Source: Rodentibacter pneumotropicus DSM 21403
GTDB taxonomy: Bacteria > Pseudomonadota > Gammaproteobacteria > Enterobacterales > Pasteurellaceae
Direction of reading: 5' to 3'
Assembly (NCBI RefSeq): GCF_000379905.1
Contig: NZ_KB904041.1
Span: 83,687-147,686 of the forward strand
DNA: 64,000 nt
The notes beneath the pieces are model-generated. The model was not told where the DNA came from, did no database searches, and saw nothing but the letters and a program-made list of their open reading frames with translations. The position numbers were made by a program, and so were the translations under genes. Below, piece by piece: positions 20,483 through 30,378 of the stretch; position 1 is the first letter of the stretch; each line of letters starts with the position of its first letter.

Positions 20483-21352
20483 TTATTTTAGCAATGTTCT
20501 CAATGCCGAACCAATATCCGCTAAGCTTCTTACTGTTTTTACCCCTGCAGCTTCAAGGGCAGCAATTTTATCCTCTGCCGTCCCCTTACCGCCACTGATA
20601 ATTGCCCCGGCGTGTCCCATGCGCTTGCCTTTTGGCGCGGTGACGCCAGCAATATAGCCAACCATTGGTTTGGTGATATGAGCTTTAATATAAGCGGCAG
20701 CCTCTTCCTCTGCGGAACCGCCTATTTCTCCAATCATCACGATAGCTTCAGTTTCGGGATCATCTTGAAAACGTTTTAAAATATCAATGAAACTTGAACC
20801 CGGAATCGGATCGCCACCGATCCCTACACAAGTGGATTGCCCAAACCCTTCATCAGTAGTTTGTTTTACGGCTTCATAAGTCAGTGTACCGGAACGGGAA
20901 ACAATGCCGATTTTCCCTTTTTTATGAATATTTCCCGGCATAATACCAATTTTACATTCATCGGGTGTAATCACTCCCGGGCAGTTAGGACCAATCATGA
21001 CTACACCGGTTTCATTTAATTTTTGCTTTACAGTCAGCATATCAAGTGTAGGGATACCTTCGGTGATACATACGATAAGTTGAATTCCTGCGTCAATGGC
21101 TTCTAAAATCGCATCTTTACAAAATGGAGCGGGAACATAAATCATCGTGGCTGTCGCACCGGTAGCATTAACTGCCTCGCGTACGGTATTAAATACCGGT
21201 AAACCTAAATGTGTCGTTCCCCCTTTATTTGGAGAAATGCCCCCCACTAATTTTGTACCATAGGCAATCGCTTGTTCGGAATGAAATGTTCCCTGTGCAC
21301 CGGTAAAACCTTGGCAGATGACTTTGGTCTCTTTATTAATTAATATCGACAT
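20483..21352 (-). CDS. sucD: Succinyl-CoA synthetase alpha subunit
   Basis: 289 residues, standard length. It makes ATP or GTP from succinyl-CoA with SucC. The N-terminal CoA-binding Rossmann domain starts at [14 protein letters not shown]. The phosphorylated histidine is in [19 protein letters not shown]. It starts 2 bases after the sucC stop, so translation of the pair is coupled. Confidence 0.97.
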   Translation of the reverse strand: MSILINKETKVICQGFTGAQGTFHSEQAIAYGTKLVGGISPNKGGTTHLGLPVFNTVREAVNATGATATMIYVPAPFCKDAILEAIDAGIQLIVCITEGIPTLDMLTVKQKLNETGVVMIGPNCPGVITPDECKIGIMPGNIHKKGKIGIVSRSGTLTYEAVKQTTDEGFGQSTCVGIGGDPIPGSSFIDILKRFQDDPETEAIVMIGEIGGSAEEEAAAYIKAHITKPMVGYIAGVTAPKGKRMGHAGAIISGGKGTAEDKIAALEAAGVKTVRSLADIGSALRTLLK

Positions 21353-21354
21353 AA

Positions 21355-22521
21355 TTATTCTCCTTTCGCTGCATTCACCACTGCTTGTGCGGCTTCTTGC
21401 AAACTGTTGGCGGCAATTAAATTTACCCCGCTTTCCGATAAAATTCTACGCCCTAATTCAACGTTTGTGCCTTCTAAACGCACTACAACCGGAACCTTGA
21501 TCCCGACTTCACGGATAGCGGCAATAACACCTTCGGCAATTAAATCACAACGAACAATCCCTCCGAAAATATTGACCAAAATGGCTTTGACTCCTTTATC
21601 GGTCAAAATAATTTTGAAGGCTTCAGTAACACGTTCTTTTGTCGCACCGCCTCCGACATCAAGGAAATTGGCCGGCTCACCACCGTAAAGTTTAACAATA
21701 TCCATTGTTCCCATGGCAAGCCCCGCGCCATTTACCATACAACCAATATTGCCTTCCAGTGCCACATAATTTAATTGGTGCTTTTCTGCTTCTGCTTCAC
21801 GTAAATCACTTTGGCTTAAATCTCGCAGAGCAAGCAAATCTTTATGACGAAACAGAGCATTATCATCAATAGACATTTTGGCATCCAAGCAAACTAAATT
21901 TCCTTGTGATGTAATCACAAGCGGATTGACTTCCAAAAGAGAAAGATCTTTTTCAACAAATAATTTTGCTAATTGTACAAATGCGTGGGTAAACTGTTTA
22001 TTTTGCTCCCCATTTAAACCTAACTTAAACGCCAATTCTCTCCCCTGGTACGGCATACCGCCAAACAATGGATCAATCTCAACCTTATGAATTAAATGAG
22101 GGGTTTCCCGTGCGACATCTTCTATATTCATACCTCCGGCAGAAGATGCCATAAAGATAATTTGCTGTGATGAACGATCGATTACTGCGCCAAGATAAAG
22201 TTCTTGCTCAATATCACAAGTTTCTTCAATATAGATGCTATTTACCGGCTGACCTTGCTTATCGGTTTGGAAAGTGACCAAACGATTTCCCAACCACTTA
22301 TGAGCAAAAGCCCGTACTTCTTCCGCATTATTTACCAGTTTTACTCCTCCGGCTTTACCACGCCCTCCCGCATGGACTTGGCATTTTGCGATCCAACGAT
22401 CACCGTTAAGTTGGAAAAGAGCCATAGCTGCCTCATCAGCAGAATGACAAATAATCCCTTCACTTATCGGTAAGTCATATTCTTTAAAAAGCTGTTTTGC
22501 TTGATATTCATGTAAATTCAT
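21355..22521 (-). CDS. sucC: Succinyl-CoA synthetase beta subunit
   Basis: 388 residues, standard length. The N-terminal ATP-grasp domain carries [14 protein letters not shown], and the C-terminal ligase domain includes [13 protein letters not shown]. It supplies the nucleotide site of the enzyme. A weak hairpin separates it from sucB upstream, so part of the transcripts may start or stop there. Confidence 0.97.
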   Translation of the reverse strand: MNLHEYQAKQLFKEYDLPISEGIICHSADEAAMALFQLNGDRWIAKCQVHAGGRGKAGGVKLVNNAEEVRAFAHKWLGNRLVTFQTDKQGQPVNSIYIEETCDIEQELYLGAVIDRSSQQIIFMASSAGGMNIEDVARETPHLIHKVEIDPLFGGMPYQGRELAFKLGLNGEQNKQFTHAFVQLAKLFVEKDLSLLEVNPLVITSQGNLVCLDAKMSIDDNALFRHKDLLALRDLSQSDLREAEAEKHQLNYVALEGNIGCMVNGAGLAMGTMDIVKLYGGEPANFLDVGGGATKERVTEAFKIILTDKGVKAILVNIFGGIVRCDLIAEGVIAAIREVGIKVPVVVRLEGTNVELGRRILSESGVNLIAANSLQEAAQAVVNAAKGE

Positions 22522-22584
22522 AGGGTTACCTGCATTTTCTCGTTATTTATAAGATAGTGTAACGTGTTGCCTTTTCATAGAAAA

Positions 22585-22615
22585 ATAAAAGTGCGATCAA
22601 AATTCACCGCACTTC
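22585..22615 (-). terminator. Attenuator-like hairpin between sucB and sucC
   Basis: A damaged uptake-signal pair (AAGTGCG against CGCACTT, 12-base loop) followed on the minus strand by TTTTATTTTT. The core of one signal is mutated (GTGCGATC). It could reduce sucCD expression relative to sucAB. Confidence 0.6.
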
Positions 22616-22619
22616 TTTT

Positions 22620-23849
22620 CTAAATTTCCAATAATAATCTTGTTGGATCTTCCAATAATTCTTTAATAGCGACAAGGAAGCCAACGGATTCTCTACCGTC
22701 AATTAAACGGTGATCATAAGACAATGCCAAATACATCATTGGTCGAATGACAACTTCTCCATTCAATGCAATTGGACGTTCTTTAATGGCATGCATACCA
22801 AGAATCGCACTTTGTGGCGGGTTAATGATTGGAGTGGACATGAGTGAGCCGAATACACCGCCATTAGTAATAGTGAAATTACCACCGGTTAAATCTTCCA
22901 CTGTCAATTTGCCATCGCGACCCTTTTCCGCCAATGCTTTAATTTGTTTTTCAATTTCTGCCATACTCAGTTTATCGCAGTCGCGTAATACCGGCGTAAC
23001 CAAGCCACGAGGAGTAGAAACAGCGATACTGACATCAAAGTAATTATGGTAAACAATATCATCACCATCAATGGAAGCATTGACTTCAGGATAACGTTTC
23101 AACGCTTCAACTACAGCTTTAATATAGAACGACATAAAACCTAGACGCACGCCATGTTGTTTTTCAAATTTTTCACCATAAGCTTTACGCAGACCCATTA
23201 TCGGTTGCATATCTACTTCATTAAATGTGGTGAGCATTGCCGTGCTGTTTTTGGCTTCAAGTAAACGTTCCGCAATACGTTTACGTAAACGAGTCATTGG
23301 CACACGTTTTTCGGAACGGGACTGATATGCCACAGTGCTAATAGTGTTTTGCTCTGTTGCAACTTGCTGTTTTGCTTTTTGTGCATCTCTTTTTGCGATT
23401 TCACGTTCAATATCTTCACGGGTTAATCGACCACCCACACCGGAACCTTGAATTTGAGCAGCATCAAGCTCATGTTCTGCTAACAACCGTCTGATTGCAG
23501 GCCCATGATCATCGGCATTATGATGACTATTTTCAATAGCTGAATGATGGCGATCTGCCGGTGTCGGCTCATTTGATTCATTGAGCGTTGCCTTACTAAT
23601 ATCGCCCGCTTGAGCTTTGGAAAGTTTACCGAGCAATTGCTTGCTGACTACGGTTGCCCCTTCGGTTTCTAAAATTTCTGTAATCACACCATCGGACTGA
23701 GCCGGTACTTCTAACACGACTTTATCCGTTTCGATTTCAACTAACACTTCGTCACGTTTTACTGCATCCCCTACTTTTTTATGCCATGTTGCCACGGTGG
23801 CATCCGCAACGGATTCGGGTAAATCTGGAACAAGAACTTCGATTGTCAT
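22620..23849 (-). CDS. sucB: Dihydrolipoyl succinyltransferase (E2 of 2-oxoglutarate dehydrogenase)
   Basis: 409 residues from the ATG at 23849, behind AAAGGAAAAAC. A lipoyl domain holds Lys43 in [14 protein letters not shown] linker leads to a small E3-binding domain (about 105-145; [14 protein letters not shown]) and the catalytic domain with the active-site histidine in [13 protein letters not shown]. An earlier in-frame ATG at 23879 would add ten charged residues before the domain and is unlikely. A stem-loop GTGGG/CCCAC at 23880-23895 lies in the leader. Confidence 0.97.
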   Translation of the reverse strand: MTIEVLVPDLPESVADATVATWHKKVGDAVKRDEVLVEIETDKVVLEVPAQSDGVITEILETEGATVVSKQLLGKLSKAQAGDISKATLNESNEPTPADRHHSAIENSHHNADDHGPAIRRLLAEHELDAAQIQGSGVGGRLTREDIEREIAKRDAQKAKQQVATEQNTISTVAYQSRSEKRVPMTRLRKRIAERLLEAKNSTAMLTTFNEVDMQPIMGLRKAYGEKFEKQHGVRLGFMSFYIKAVVEALKRYPEVNASIDGDDIVYHNYFDVSIAVSTPRGLVTPVLRDCDKLSMAEIEKQIKALAEKGRDGKLTVEDLTGGNFTITNGGVFGSLMSTPIINPPQSAILGMHAIKERPIALNGEVVIRPMMYLALSYDHRLIDGRESVGFLVAIKELLEDPTRLLLEI

Positions 23850-23960
23850 GGTCGTTTTTCCTTTACTATTTTTTCTCATGTGGGTTTTAGCCCACCATTT
23901 TGGTTACTCTTATTAGTGGATTATTCCACTCATGAAAACATGCAAATTTTGCACCGCACT

Positions 23961-26768
23961 TTACAATGTCAATGCCTCTTCAACCAATTGTTTTTGCTGT
24001 TTAACATGTAATGACATATATCCAACAGCCGGTGAAGCCGAAGCCGGACGCCCTGCATATTTCAGTTTAATATCCTCAGGAATGGAACTTTCAAAATTAT
24101 GTTTGCAGCTATACCACGCCCCCTGATTAAGGGGTTCTTCTTGACACCATACATAATCTTTTACATGGGCATAAGGTTCAAGGGCTTTTTTCATATCTTC
24201 ATGCGGATAAGGATAAAGTTGTTCGATTCGGATAATTGCTACATCAGTTTGATTATTGGCTCGACGCTGTTCCAGCAAATCGTAATAGACTTTTCCTGAA
24301 CACATCACAATACGTTTAACCCCTTTCGGATCTAGTTCGTCCATTTCACCAATTACCGTTTGGAATGAACCATTAACAAGTTCATCTAAACTTGATACGG
24401 CTAACGGGTGGCGCAATAAAGATTTTGGTGAAATCCCAATTAACGGACGACGCATTTTACGCAAAGCTTGACGACGTAACATATGATAAACCTGTGCCGG
24501 TGTAGAAGGGATACAAACCTGCATATTTTGCTCTGCACAAAGTTGCAGATAACGTTCTAAACGAGCGGAAGAATGTTCCGGTCCTTGACCTTCATACCCA
24601 TGCGGTAACAACATCACCAAACCGCACATTCTGTTCCATTTTTGTTCTCCCGAACTGATAAATTGATCAATCACGATTTGTGCACCATTAGCAAAATCAC
24701 CAAATTGCGCTTCCCAAATCGTTAGGGTTTTCGGATCGGTGGTTGCATAACCATATTCAAAAGCAAGTACTGATTCTTCAGATAGCACCGAATCCCACAC
24801 TTCAAAACGCCCCTGGTTGGCATGCAAATGTGTGAGCGGTACATAGCCTGTTCCATCATTTTGGTTATGTACTACAGCGTGACGATGGAAGAACGTCCCC
24901 CTTCCCGCATCTTCTCCTGATAAGCGAACGTTTACCCCCTCATCAAGTAAAGTTGCATATGCCATAGTTTCAGCCATTCCCCAGTCAAGCAATTTTTCGC
25001 CCTGATACATGGCTTTGCGATCATTATAAATTTTTTCAACACGCGGGTGTGCACGTAAACTTTCCGGATATTCACATACACGTTTTGCCAGCGTGATAAA
25101 ACGATCTTGCGGGAATTTACTTTCATAAGGCGATGTCCAGTCATAATTAAGATATTGCAACCAATCCATTTTCGCCGTATCCATTTCACGCCATTCTGCC
25201 ACTACACGTTCGCCATTATCTAGACTGTCACGATATAAATTCATCATTTCAATGACTTGTTCTTCAGTAATCACACCTTCTTTTACTAAACGAGCAGCAT
25301 AGACCTCACGTGGTGTCGGATGTTTCTTAATGATGCTGTACATCATTGGTTGTGTAGCCAAAGGTTCGTCGGCTTCATTATGTCCATGACGACGATAAGA
25401 AATCAAATCAATGAAAATATCCCGTTTGAATAAACTGCGATATTCCACTGCCATACGGGCAACAAAAGCAACAGCTTCCGGATCATCACCATTGACGTGA
25501 ATTATCGGCGCTTGGATCATTTTTGCAATATCAGTGCAATATTCTGTGGAACGAGTGTCATTTGGATTAGATGTGGTAAAACCGATTTGGTTATTGATCA
25601 CGATGCGAATAGTGCCACCTACCGTATAACCACGGGCATTCGACATATTTAAGGTTTCTTGTACAACACCTTGCCCCGCTACCGCTGAATCACCATGCAC
25701 CGTCACGGCTAACACTTGTGAACGTTCTGCATCATTTTTCTTAGTTTGGCGTGAACGTACAGCGCCTATCACCACAGGGCTAACAATTTCTAAATGAGAC
25801 GGGTTGAAAGCGAGAGTTAAATGAACATGCTTTTCACCGACAGCAAAATCGGATGAAAATCCCTGATGGTATTTAACGTCACCGGTACGGTCGCCCGAAT
25901 GTTTACCTGCAAACTCATCAAAGAGATCCTTCGGTTTTTTACCCAGCACATTCACCAGCATATTTAAACGCCCTCGGTGTGCCATCCCCATCATTACATC
26001 TTTCACACCTTGTTTGCTGGCGTGGCGAATAATTTCTTTCATTAACGGGATAAAAGCATCACTTCCCTCTAAAGAGAAACGTTTTGCCCCTGGAAATTTC
26101 GCACCAAGATAACGTTCCAATCCATCAGCAGCGGTTAATTCATTAAGAAAATTCTTTTTTTCTTCATGGGTAAAGAGCGGTTGATTTAAGCGGCCTTCCA
26201 ATTTATTTTGAAGCCACATTTTTTGTTCCATATCCTGCACGTGCATAAATTCTAAACCGATAGAACCACAATAGGTTTCTTTAAGCATATTATTTAAATC
26301 GGCAAGTGTAATGGTATCGCGTTGATAAACATAGTGGTTAATATTGAAGGTTTCATTGAGATCTTGTTCGGTAAAGCCGTGATAACGGTAATCTAGCTCC
26401 GGCACACTGGAAACCTTCCAACGATAATAGTTCAGAGGATCAAGTTTCGCCTCCAAATGACCTCGGAACCGGTAGGCGTTAATGAACTGTAATATTTTCA
26501 CTAATTTTGCACTTGCTTCCGGATCAATAACAGTGACGGTTTCCGAGTTATTTTCCCGAGCTAAACGGCGAAAATAATCACGCACCGGCGAATGCGGTTG
26601 CTCAACAGCAGTTGATTTCGGTAAAGAATCAAAGGTGGTTTTCCAGCTATTATCAATAGAATTCGGATCGTCTAAATAACGTTCATATAATTCTTCGATA
26701 TAGGCTTGGTTTGCGCCACCGAATGCGGTTGTTGCCAACCATTCATCAAAAGCCTTATTTGGTTGCAT
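23961..26768 (-). CDS. sucA: 2-oxoglutarate dehydrogenase E1
   Basis: 935 residues from the ATG at 26768, preceded at good spacing by GAGGTG; an in-frame GTG two codons earlier overlaps that ribosome site. It decarboxylates 2-oxoglutarate with thiamine diphosphate. The N-terminal peptide starts with a FDEWLATTAFGGANQAYIEE-type E2-binding segment, then cofactor residues in MAHRGRLNMLVNVLG and GDSAVAGQGVVQETL. It heads sucA-sucB-sucC-sucD. A CRP-like box lies about 105 bases upstream. Confidence 0.97.
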   Translation of the reverse strand: MQPNKAFDEWLATTAFGGANQAYIEELYERYLDDPNSIDNSWKTTFDSLPKSTAVEQPHSPVRDYFRRLARENNSETVTVIDPEASAKLVKILQFINAYRFRGHLEAKLDPLNYYRWKVSSVPELDYRYHGFTEQDLNETFNINHYVYQRDTITLADLNNMLKETYCGSIGLEFMHVQDMEQKMWLQNKLEGRLNQPLFTHEEKKNFLNELTAADGLERYLGAKFPGAKRFSLEGSDAFIPLMKEIIRHASKQGVKDVMMGMAHRGRLNMLVNVLGKKPKDLFDEFAGKHSGDRTGDVKYHQGFSSDFAVGEKHVHLTLAFNPSHLEIVSPVVIGAVRSRQTKKNDAERSQVLAVTVHGDSAVAGQGVVQETLNMSNARGYTVGGTIRIVINNQIGFTTSNPNDTRSTEYCTDIAKMIQAPIIHVNGDDPEAVAFVARMAVEYRSLFKRDIFIDLISYRRHGHNEADEPLATQPMMYSIIKKHPTPREVYAARLVKEGVITEEQVIEMMNLYRDSLDNGERVVAEWREMDTAKMDWLQYLNYDWTSPYESKFPQDRFITLAKRVCEYPESLRAHPRVEKIYNDRKAMYQGEKLLDWGMAETMAYATLLDEGVNVRLSGEDAGRGTFFHRHAVVHNQNDGTGYVPLTHLHANQGRFEVWDSVLSEESVLAFEYGYATTDPKTLTIWEAQFGDFANGAQIVIDQFISSGEQKWNRMCGLVMLLPHGYEGQGPEHSSARLERYLQLCAEQNMQVCIPSTPAQVYHMLRRQALRKMRRPLIGISPKSLLRHPLAVSSLDELVNGSFQTVIGEMDELDPKGVKRIVMCSGKVYYDLLEQRRANNQTDVAIIRIEQLYPYPHEDMKKALEPYAHVKDYVWCQEEPLNQGAWYSCKHNFESSIPEDIKLKYAGRPASASPAVGYMSLHVKQQKQLVEEALTL

Positions 26769-26872
26769 ATTCACCTCAAATAATATGATCTATTAAGTTC
26801 GCTGCCCATTATACATAGGATTGAATTAGAAAAATGCCTCATTTACAAGTTTGTTGCAAATTTGTGATCTAG

Positions 26873-26888
26873 CTCAACAATATTTTTA
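26873..26888 (-). promoter_or_regulatory. CRP-like box before sucA
   Basis: TGTGATCTAGCTCAAC on the plus strand has one perfect CRP half-site (TGTGA) and one close one (TCAAC). Read on the minus strand it contains TTGAGCTAGATC, shared with the sites at fnr and mdh. Confidence 0.55.
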
Positions 26889-26892
26889 ACTT

Positions 26893-26925
26893 AAAACAAA
26901 AAGCCCGACAAATTTGCCGGGCTTT
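26893..26925 (-). terminator. Terminator of the ComEA-like gene
   Basis: AAAGCCCG and complement with a 10-base spacer, followed by a T-rich tail on the minus strand. Confidence 0.85.
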
Positions 26926-26954
26926 AGAAAGAGCAGTCGATATTGACCTTGTTT

Positions 26955-27524
26955 TTAGAAAGTTAGATAAGGTGCAATTTTTTCAATGGTTGTCTCCCCT
27001 AAACCATCAATTTTTGATAATTCCGCCACATTTTTGATTTTGCCCATCTTATTACGATAATCAACGATCGCTTGCGCCTTTTTCTCACCAATGCCGGAAA
27101 GTTTTTGTAAGGTTTCAGCATCCGCTTTATTAATATTTACTTTGGCTCTTGAGGCAATTTTTTCTTTTTCTGTTTTAACCTGCTCTTTCGCTGAATTAAA
27201 TTTCTCAGAGGCTTTATCTTTTATTGATGAAGTCTCTGATGATTTCATTGATTTAGCTTTTTCTTTCGCTATATCCATTTTTTCTTTTGTCGCTTCTTTT
27301 GCAGACTTCACTGCATCTTTAGATTTTTCTTTTGTCGTAACTACCTTTTCTTTCAGACTATTTTTATCTGCGATAACATTTTCTTTTTGATTTTGAATCA
27401 TTGAATTTACATTGGTTACGGCTTCTTTTTTAAAAGTAGTCACCGTACTTTCATTTGCAAATGCCGCCCCGGAAACAGCCATAGTAAGTGCGGTCAAAGT
27501 TAATAAAGATTTTAAAGATTTCAT
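26955..27524 (-). CDS. Secreted ComEA-like helix-hairpin-helix protein with lysine-rich insert
   Basis: 189 residues. A signal peptide ends near GAAFANE. Residues about 28-125 are a charged, repetitive helix rich in KEK, AKEK and SAKEA units. The C-terminal 60 residues hold two helix-hairpin-helix DNA-binding motifs (VNINKADAETLQKLSGIGEKKAQAIVDYR and LSKIDGLGETTIEKIAPYL). ComEA/ComE1 proteins bind incoming DNA in the periplasm during transformation, which fits an organism full of uptake signals. The long helical insert is absent from the short Haemophilus ComE1 as I recall it. TAGGAG precedes the ATG. I see no competence CRP-S site nearby. Confidence 0.8.
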   Translation of the reverse strand: MKSLKSLLTLTALTMAVSGAAFANESTVTTFKKEAVTNVNSMIQNQKENVIADKNSLKEKVVTTKEKSKDAVKSAKEATKEKMDIAKEKAKSMKSSETSSIKDKASEKFNSAKEQVKTEKEKIASRAKVNINKADAETLQKLSGIGEKKAQAIVDYRNKMGKIKNVAELSKIDGLGETTIEKIAPYLTF

Positions 27525-27612
27525 AAAAAACTCCTATAAATAATGATTTTGTCAAGGGACGATACGTAAGATTCTCATTTAGAAAATTAGTTCAATTCTA
27601 TTGTATTTATAA

Positions 27613-27705
27613 TAAAAAAAGTGCCTCAAAAGAGGCACTACTCGGAAAGCAAAATAGATGTCGGCTATTTAGGATAGCACTTGTTTTTAGTGAGGCTAGG
27701 TTACT
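27613..27705 (-). ncRNA. Candidate small RNA between mdh and the ComEA-like gene
   Basis: A predicted minus-strand promoter (TTGAAA at 27740-27735 and TATCTT at 27717-27712, 17-base spacing) would start an RNA near 27705 that ends at a strong terminator hairpin (AGTGCCTC and complement, then a T-run) at 27639-27614. An internal stem GCTAT/ATAGC lies at 27664-27678. No coding frame of note is inside. A CRP-like box lies just upstream. It could instead be a leader of the gene below, but the terminator argues against that. Confidence 0.45.
27614..27639 (-). terminator. Strong hairpin terminator without an adjacent gene end
   Basis: Perfect 8-bp stem AGTGCCTC/GAGGCACT with loop AAAA and six to seven Ts on the minus strand. 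mdh already has its own terminator 150 bases upstream, so this one ends some other transcript. Confidence 0.85.
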
Positions 27706-27743
27706 CTTATCAAGATAGTTATGCAAATACCTGTTTTCAAATT

Positions 27744-27759
27744 TGTGAACTAAGTCACG
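27744..27759 (-). promoter_or_regulatory. CRP-like box before the candidate small RNA
   Basis: TGTGAACTAAGTCACG matches TGTGA-N6-TCACA except for the last base. Its centre lies about 46 bases before the predicted start, not at a classical CRP spacing. Confidence 0.5.
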
Positions 27760-27785
27760 GTTTTTCTTAATTTTTTTGTTTTTTA

Positions 27786-27813
27786 TAAAAAAAGCGTCTA
27801 TTATTTAGACGCC
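27786..27813 (-). terminator. Terminator of mdh
   Basis: AGCGTCT/AGACGC stem with a seven-base loop, followed by an uninterrupted T-run on the minus strand, directly past the mdh stop. Confidence 0.85.
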
Positions 27814-27833
27814 TTTTCTCCAAAGATTTAGAA

Positions 27834-28769
27834 TTAACCGGTAATAAATTTTTCGCCTAATTCAATATCAGCACGCAATGTTGGTAACATCGCTTCCAGT
27901 GCATTTTGTTCAAATTCACTTAATAAACCGATTGGCAGGATTTCTTCCACACCTTCTTTTCCTAAACGAACAGGCTGAGCAAAGAAACGGGCATATTTTC
28001 CATCGCCTTCCACATAAGTGCATTCAACAACCGTTTCACCTTTTAGACCTTTTATTAAAGAACGAGCAAAACGAGCTGCAGCTTGTGCCATAGAAAGTGT
28101 TGCTGATCCACCACCGGCTTTAGCTTCGACAACTTCGGTACCAGCATTTTGGATGCGTTTTGTTAATGGTGCGATTTCTTCAGTCGTAAATTCTGCATAA
28201 GGAACTTGAGAAAGTAATGGAAGAATAGTAACACCGGAATGCCCCCCAATAACAGGCACTGTCGTACGAGAAACATTTAAGTTTTTCAATTCTGCTACAA
28301 AGGTTTCTGAACGAAGAACATCTAAGGTTGTTATGCCGAATAATTTGCGTTTGTCATAAACACCGGCTTTTTTCAATACTTCTGCCGCAATTGCCACTGT
28401 AGTATTTACCGGATTGGTAATGATACCTACGCAAGCTTTTGGACAAACCGCTGCAACTTTTTCAATTAAACTACGGACAATACCTGCATTAATATTGAAA
28501 AGATCAGCACGATCCATACCCGGTTTACGTGCTACACCCGCAGAAATTAATACTACATCTGCCCCCTCAAGTGCAGGGCTTGGGTCTTCACCGGAAAATC
28601 CTTTTACTTTTACTGCGGTTGGAATATGGCTTACATCAGCAGCCACACCGGGTGTGATCGGCGCAATGTCATAGAGAGACAGTTCTGTTCCTGCCGGTAA
28701 TTGTAATTTTAATAATAATGCTAATGCCTGGCCGATACCGCCGGCTGCGCCTAATACTGCAACTTTCAT
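27834..28769 (-). CDS. mdh: Malate dehydrogenase
   Basis: 311 residues, standard for the gamma-proteobacterial NAD enzyme. It interconverts malate and oxaloacetate. The NAD loop is [15 protein letters not shown], the mobile substrate loop region includes [14 protein letters not shown], and the catalytic histidine is in [25 protein letters not shown] precedes the ATG. It is divergent from argR. A CRP/FNR-like palindrome lies about 90 bases upstream. Confidence 0.97.
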   Translation of the reverse strand: MKVAVLGAAGGIGQALALLLKLQLPAGTELSLYDIAPITPGVAADVSHIPTAVKVKGFSGEDPSPALEGADVVLISAGVARKPGMDRADLFNINAGIVRSLIEKVAAVCPKACVGIITNPVNTTVAIAAEVLKKAGVYDKRKLFGITTLDVLRSETFVAELKNLNVSRTTVPVIGGHSGVTILPLLSQVPYAEFTTEEIAPLTKRIQNAGTEVVEAKAGGGSATLSMAQAAARFARSLIKGLKGETVVECTYVEGDGKYARFFAQPVRLGKEGVEEILPIGLLSEFEQNALEAMLPTLRADIELGEKFITG

Positions 28770-28852
28770 GTGTACTCCTTATTAAGTAGATTAACTAACT
28801 CCATAAATTTTAAAAGGTAAACTGATAAATTACAAATACAGAAATCCAATAA

Positions 28853-28868
28853 TGAGATCTAGCTCAAA
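28853..28868 (-). promoter_or_regulatory. CRP/FNR-like box before mdh
   Basis: TGAGATCTAGCTCAAA is a near-palindrome close to the CRP consensus. On the minus strand it reads TTTGAGCTAGATC, identical over 13 bases to the sequence before fnr. Confidence 0.5.
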
Positions 28869-28923
28869 TTTCTTGATAAAACTTGTTACTTTTTTTACTC
28901 AAATTTTCATTTTAGTTGCATAT

Positions 28924-28962
28924 TTTGAATTTTTATGCAACGCTTATGCAAATTAATTCCAC
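28924..28962 (+). promoter_or_regulatory. Paired ARG boxes before argR
   Basis: Two 18-base sites, TTTGAATTTTTATGCAAC (28924-28941) and TATGCAAATTAATTCCAC (28945-28962), match the ARG box TNTGAATWWWWATTCANW at most positions and are separated by exactly 3 bases, the spacing known for ArgR hexamer operators. They abut a TATACA -10 element at 28963, so autorepression is likely. Confidence 0.65.
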
Positions 28963-28977
28963 TATACAATAAACAAG

Positions 28978-29430
28978 ATGGATAATTTAATAAAAGCATT
29001 TAAAGAATTGCTGAGTCAAGAACATTTCTCCTCTCAAAGCGAGATTGTTGAAGCATTAAAAAATCAAGGTTTTCCGAGCATAAATCAATCAAAAGTTTCA
29101 CGGATGCTAAGCAAGTTTGGCGCAGTGCGTACGCGTAATACCAAAATGGAAATGGTCTATTGCTTACCAAATGAATTAAGTGTGCCTGCCACCAGTAGCC
29201 CATTACGAAATCTCGTATTAGATATTGATCATAATGAATTTTTAATCGTGATTAAAACAACTCCGGGCGCAGCACAATTAATCGCTCGTCTGTTAGATTC
29301 CATTGGTAAATCAGAGGGGATTCTTGGGACGATTGCAGGCGATGATACAATTTTCGTGTCACCAACACGTACAACCTCAATTTCAACCCTTATTGAACAC
29401 ATTAAAAATTTATTTGAAAACTCACTTTAA
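28978..29430 (+). CDS. argR: Arginine repressor
   Basis: 150 residues. The N-terminal winged helix (about 1-70) carries [13 protein letters not shown] and [19 protein letters not shown]. The C-terminal hexamerisation and arginine-binding domain has [15 protein letters not shown] and [11 protein letters not shown]. It represses arginine synthesis genes when arginine is abundant. No Shine-Dalgarno site is visible, and the -10 element lies only about 10-15 bases before the ATG, so the messenger may be almost leaderless. The stop overlaps the next gene's ATG by one base. Confidence 0.95.
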   Translation: MDNLIKAFKELLSQEHFSSQSEIVEALKNQGFPSINQSKVSRMLSKFGAVRTRNTKMEMVYCLPNELSVPATSSPLRNLVLDIDHNEFLIVIKTTPGAAQLIARLLDSIGKSEGILGTIAGDDTIFVSPTRTTSISTLIEHIKNLFENSL

Positions 29431-30326
29431 TGAATATTTTTATCACCGGTGGGACAGGCTTGATTGGGAAAAAATTAATCTCCTCCCTTCTACAAGATCA
29501 GCATAAAATTACACTTTTTACTCGCAATGAAGAAAAGGCACGTTCCATTTTCCCTCAGAAAACATTGAAGTTTTTGACCGCACTTTCCACTCTTAACAAT
29601 TTAGATGAGTTTGATGTAGTAATAAATCTTGCCGGTGAACCTATTTTTGCTAAACGCTGGACAACCTCACAAAAAACAAAACTGTTTGATAGTAGGATAA
29701 ACCTGACAAAGCAATTAGTCTCATTGATTAACGCAGGTGTAAATCCTCCACGCTTAATTTCCGGTTCGGCAACCGGCATTTATGGTGATCAACCCGCTCA
29801 AGTTCTCACTGAAACAAGCCCGATCGATCCTCATACTTTCACAGCAAAACTTTGCCACACTTGGGAAAGCATAGCATTACAAGCCAAAACAAAGGTTTGT
29901 ATTCTTCGCACCGGTATGGTGTTTTCGCTAGATGGCGGGGCGTTAGAAAAAATGCTCCCGTTATATTATTGGAATGTAGCCGGCCCATTAGGCTCGGGAA
30001 AACAATATTGGTCGTGGATTGCCTTGGAAGATATGGTAAGCGGAATTTTATTTTTACTTTCTCATACTGAATGTCAGGGTATTTATAATTTCGTTTCACC
30101 TCAACCGATTACCAATCAAGCATTTAACCAGCAATTATCCCAAGCATTAAAACGCTGTGCGCTTTTCCCTGCACCCAAATTTGCTTTAAAACTTGCCTTG
30201 GGTGAGCGCGCCAATATGTTATTAGAAAGCCAATATGTTTTTCCAAAACGACTTATTGAAGCGGGTTTCTCTTTTCTATACGAAAATTTAACCCAATATT
30301 TGACCGCACTTTTCCCACAGAAATGA
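29430..30326 (+). CDS. yfcH: TIGR01777-family NAD(P)-dependent epimerase (YfcH-like)
   Basis: 298 residues. An extended short-chain dehydrogenase/reductase fold starts with the nucleotide loop ITGGTGLIGKKL, and the family signature region SGSATGIYGD is present near residue 112. A C-terminal DUF1731-like segment ends the chain. The substrate is unknown; a relative is linked to cell division in some bacteria. It overlaps the argR stop by one base, so it should be cotranslated with argR. Confidence 0.9.
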   Translation: MNIFITGGTGLIGKKLISSLLQDQHKITLFTRNEEKARSIFPQKTLKFLTALSTLNNLDEFDVVINLAGEPIFAKRWTTSQKTKLFDSRINLTKQLVSLINAGVNPPRLISGSATGIYGDQPAQVLTETSPIDPHTFTAKLCHTWESIALQAKTKVCILRTGMVFSLDGGALEKMLPLYYWNVAGPLGSGKQYWSWIALEDMVSGILFLLSHTECQGIYNFVSPQPITNQAFNQQLSQALKRCALFPAPKFALKLALGERANMLLESQYVFPKRLIEAGFSFLYENLTQYLTALFPQK

Positions 30327-30331
30327 CATAA

Positions 30332-30365
30332 AAAACGCACCTTGATGATCACCAAGGTGCGTTTT
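30332..30365. terminator. Two-way terminator between yfcH and the YccA-like gene
   Basis: AAAACGCACCTTG and complement with an 8-base loop, flanked by A and T runs, between convergent genes. Confidence 0.9.
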
Positions 30366-30378
30366 ATTTTCTTCAAAT

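Noticed and set aside
26769-26774. GTG start of sucA at 26774
   Set aside because: The GTG is part of the ribosome site GAGGTG; the ATG two codons later has proper spacing.
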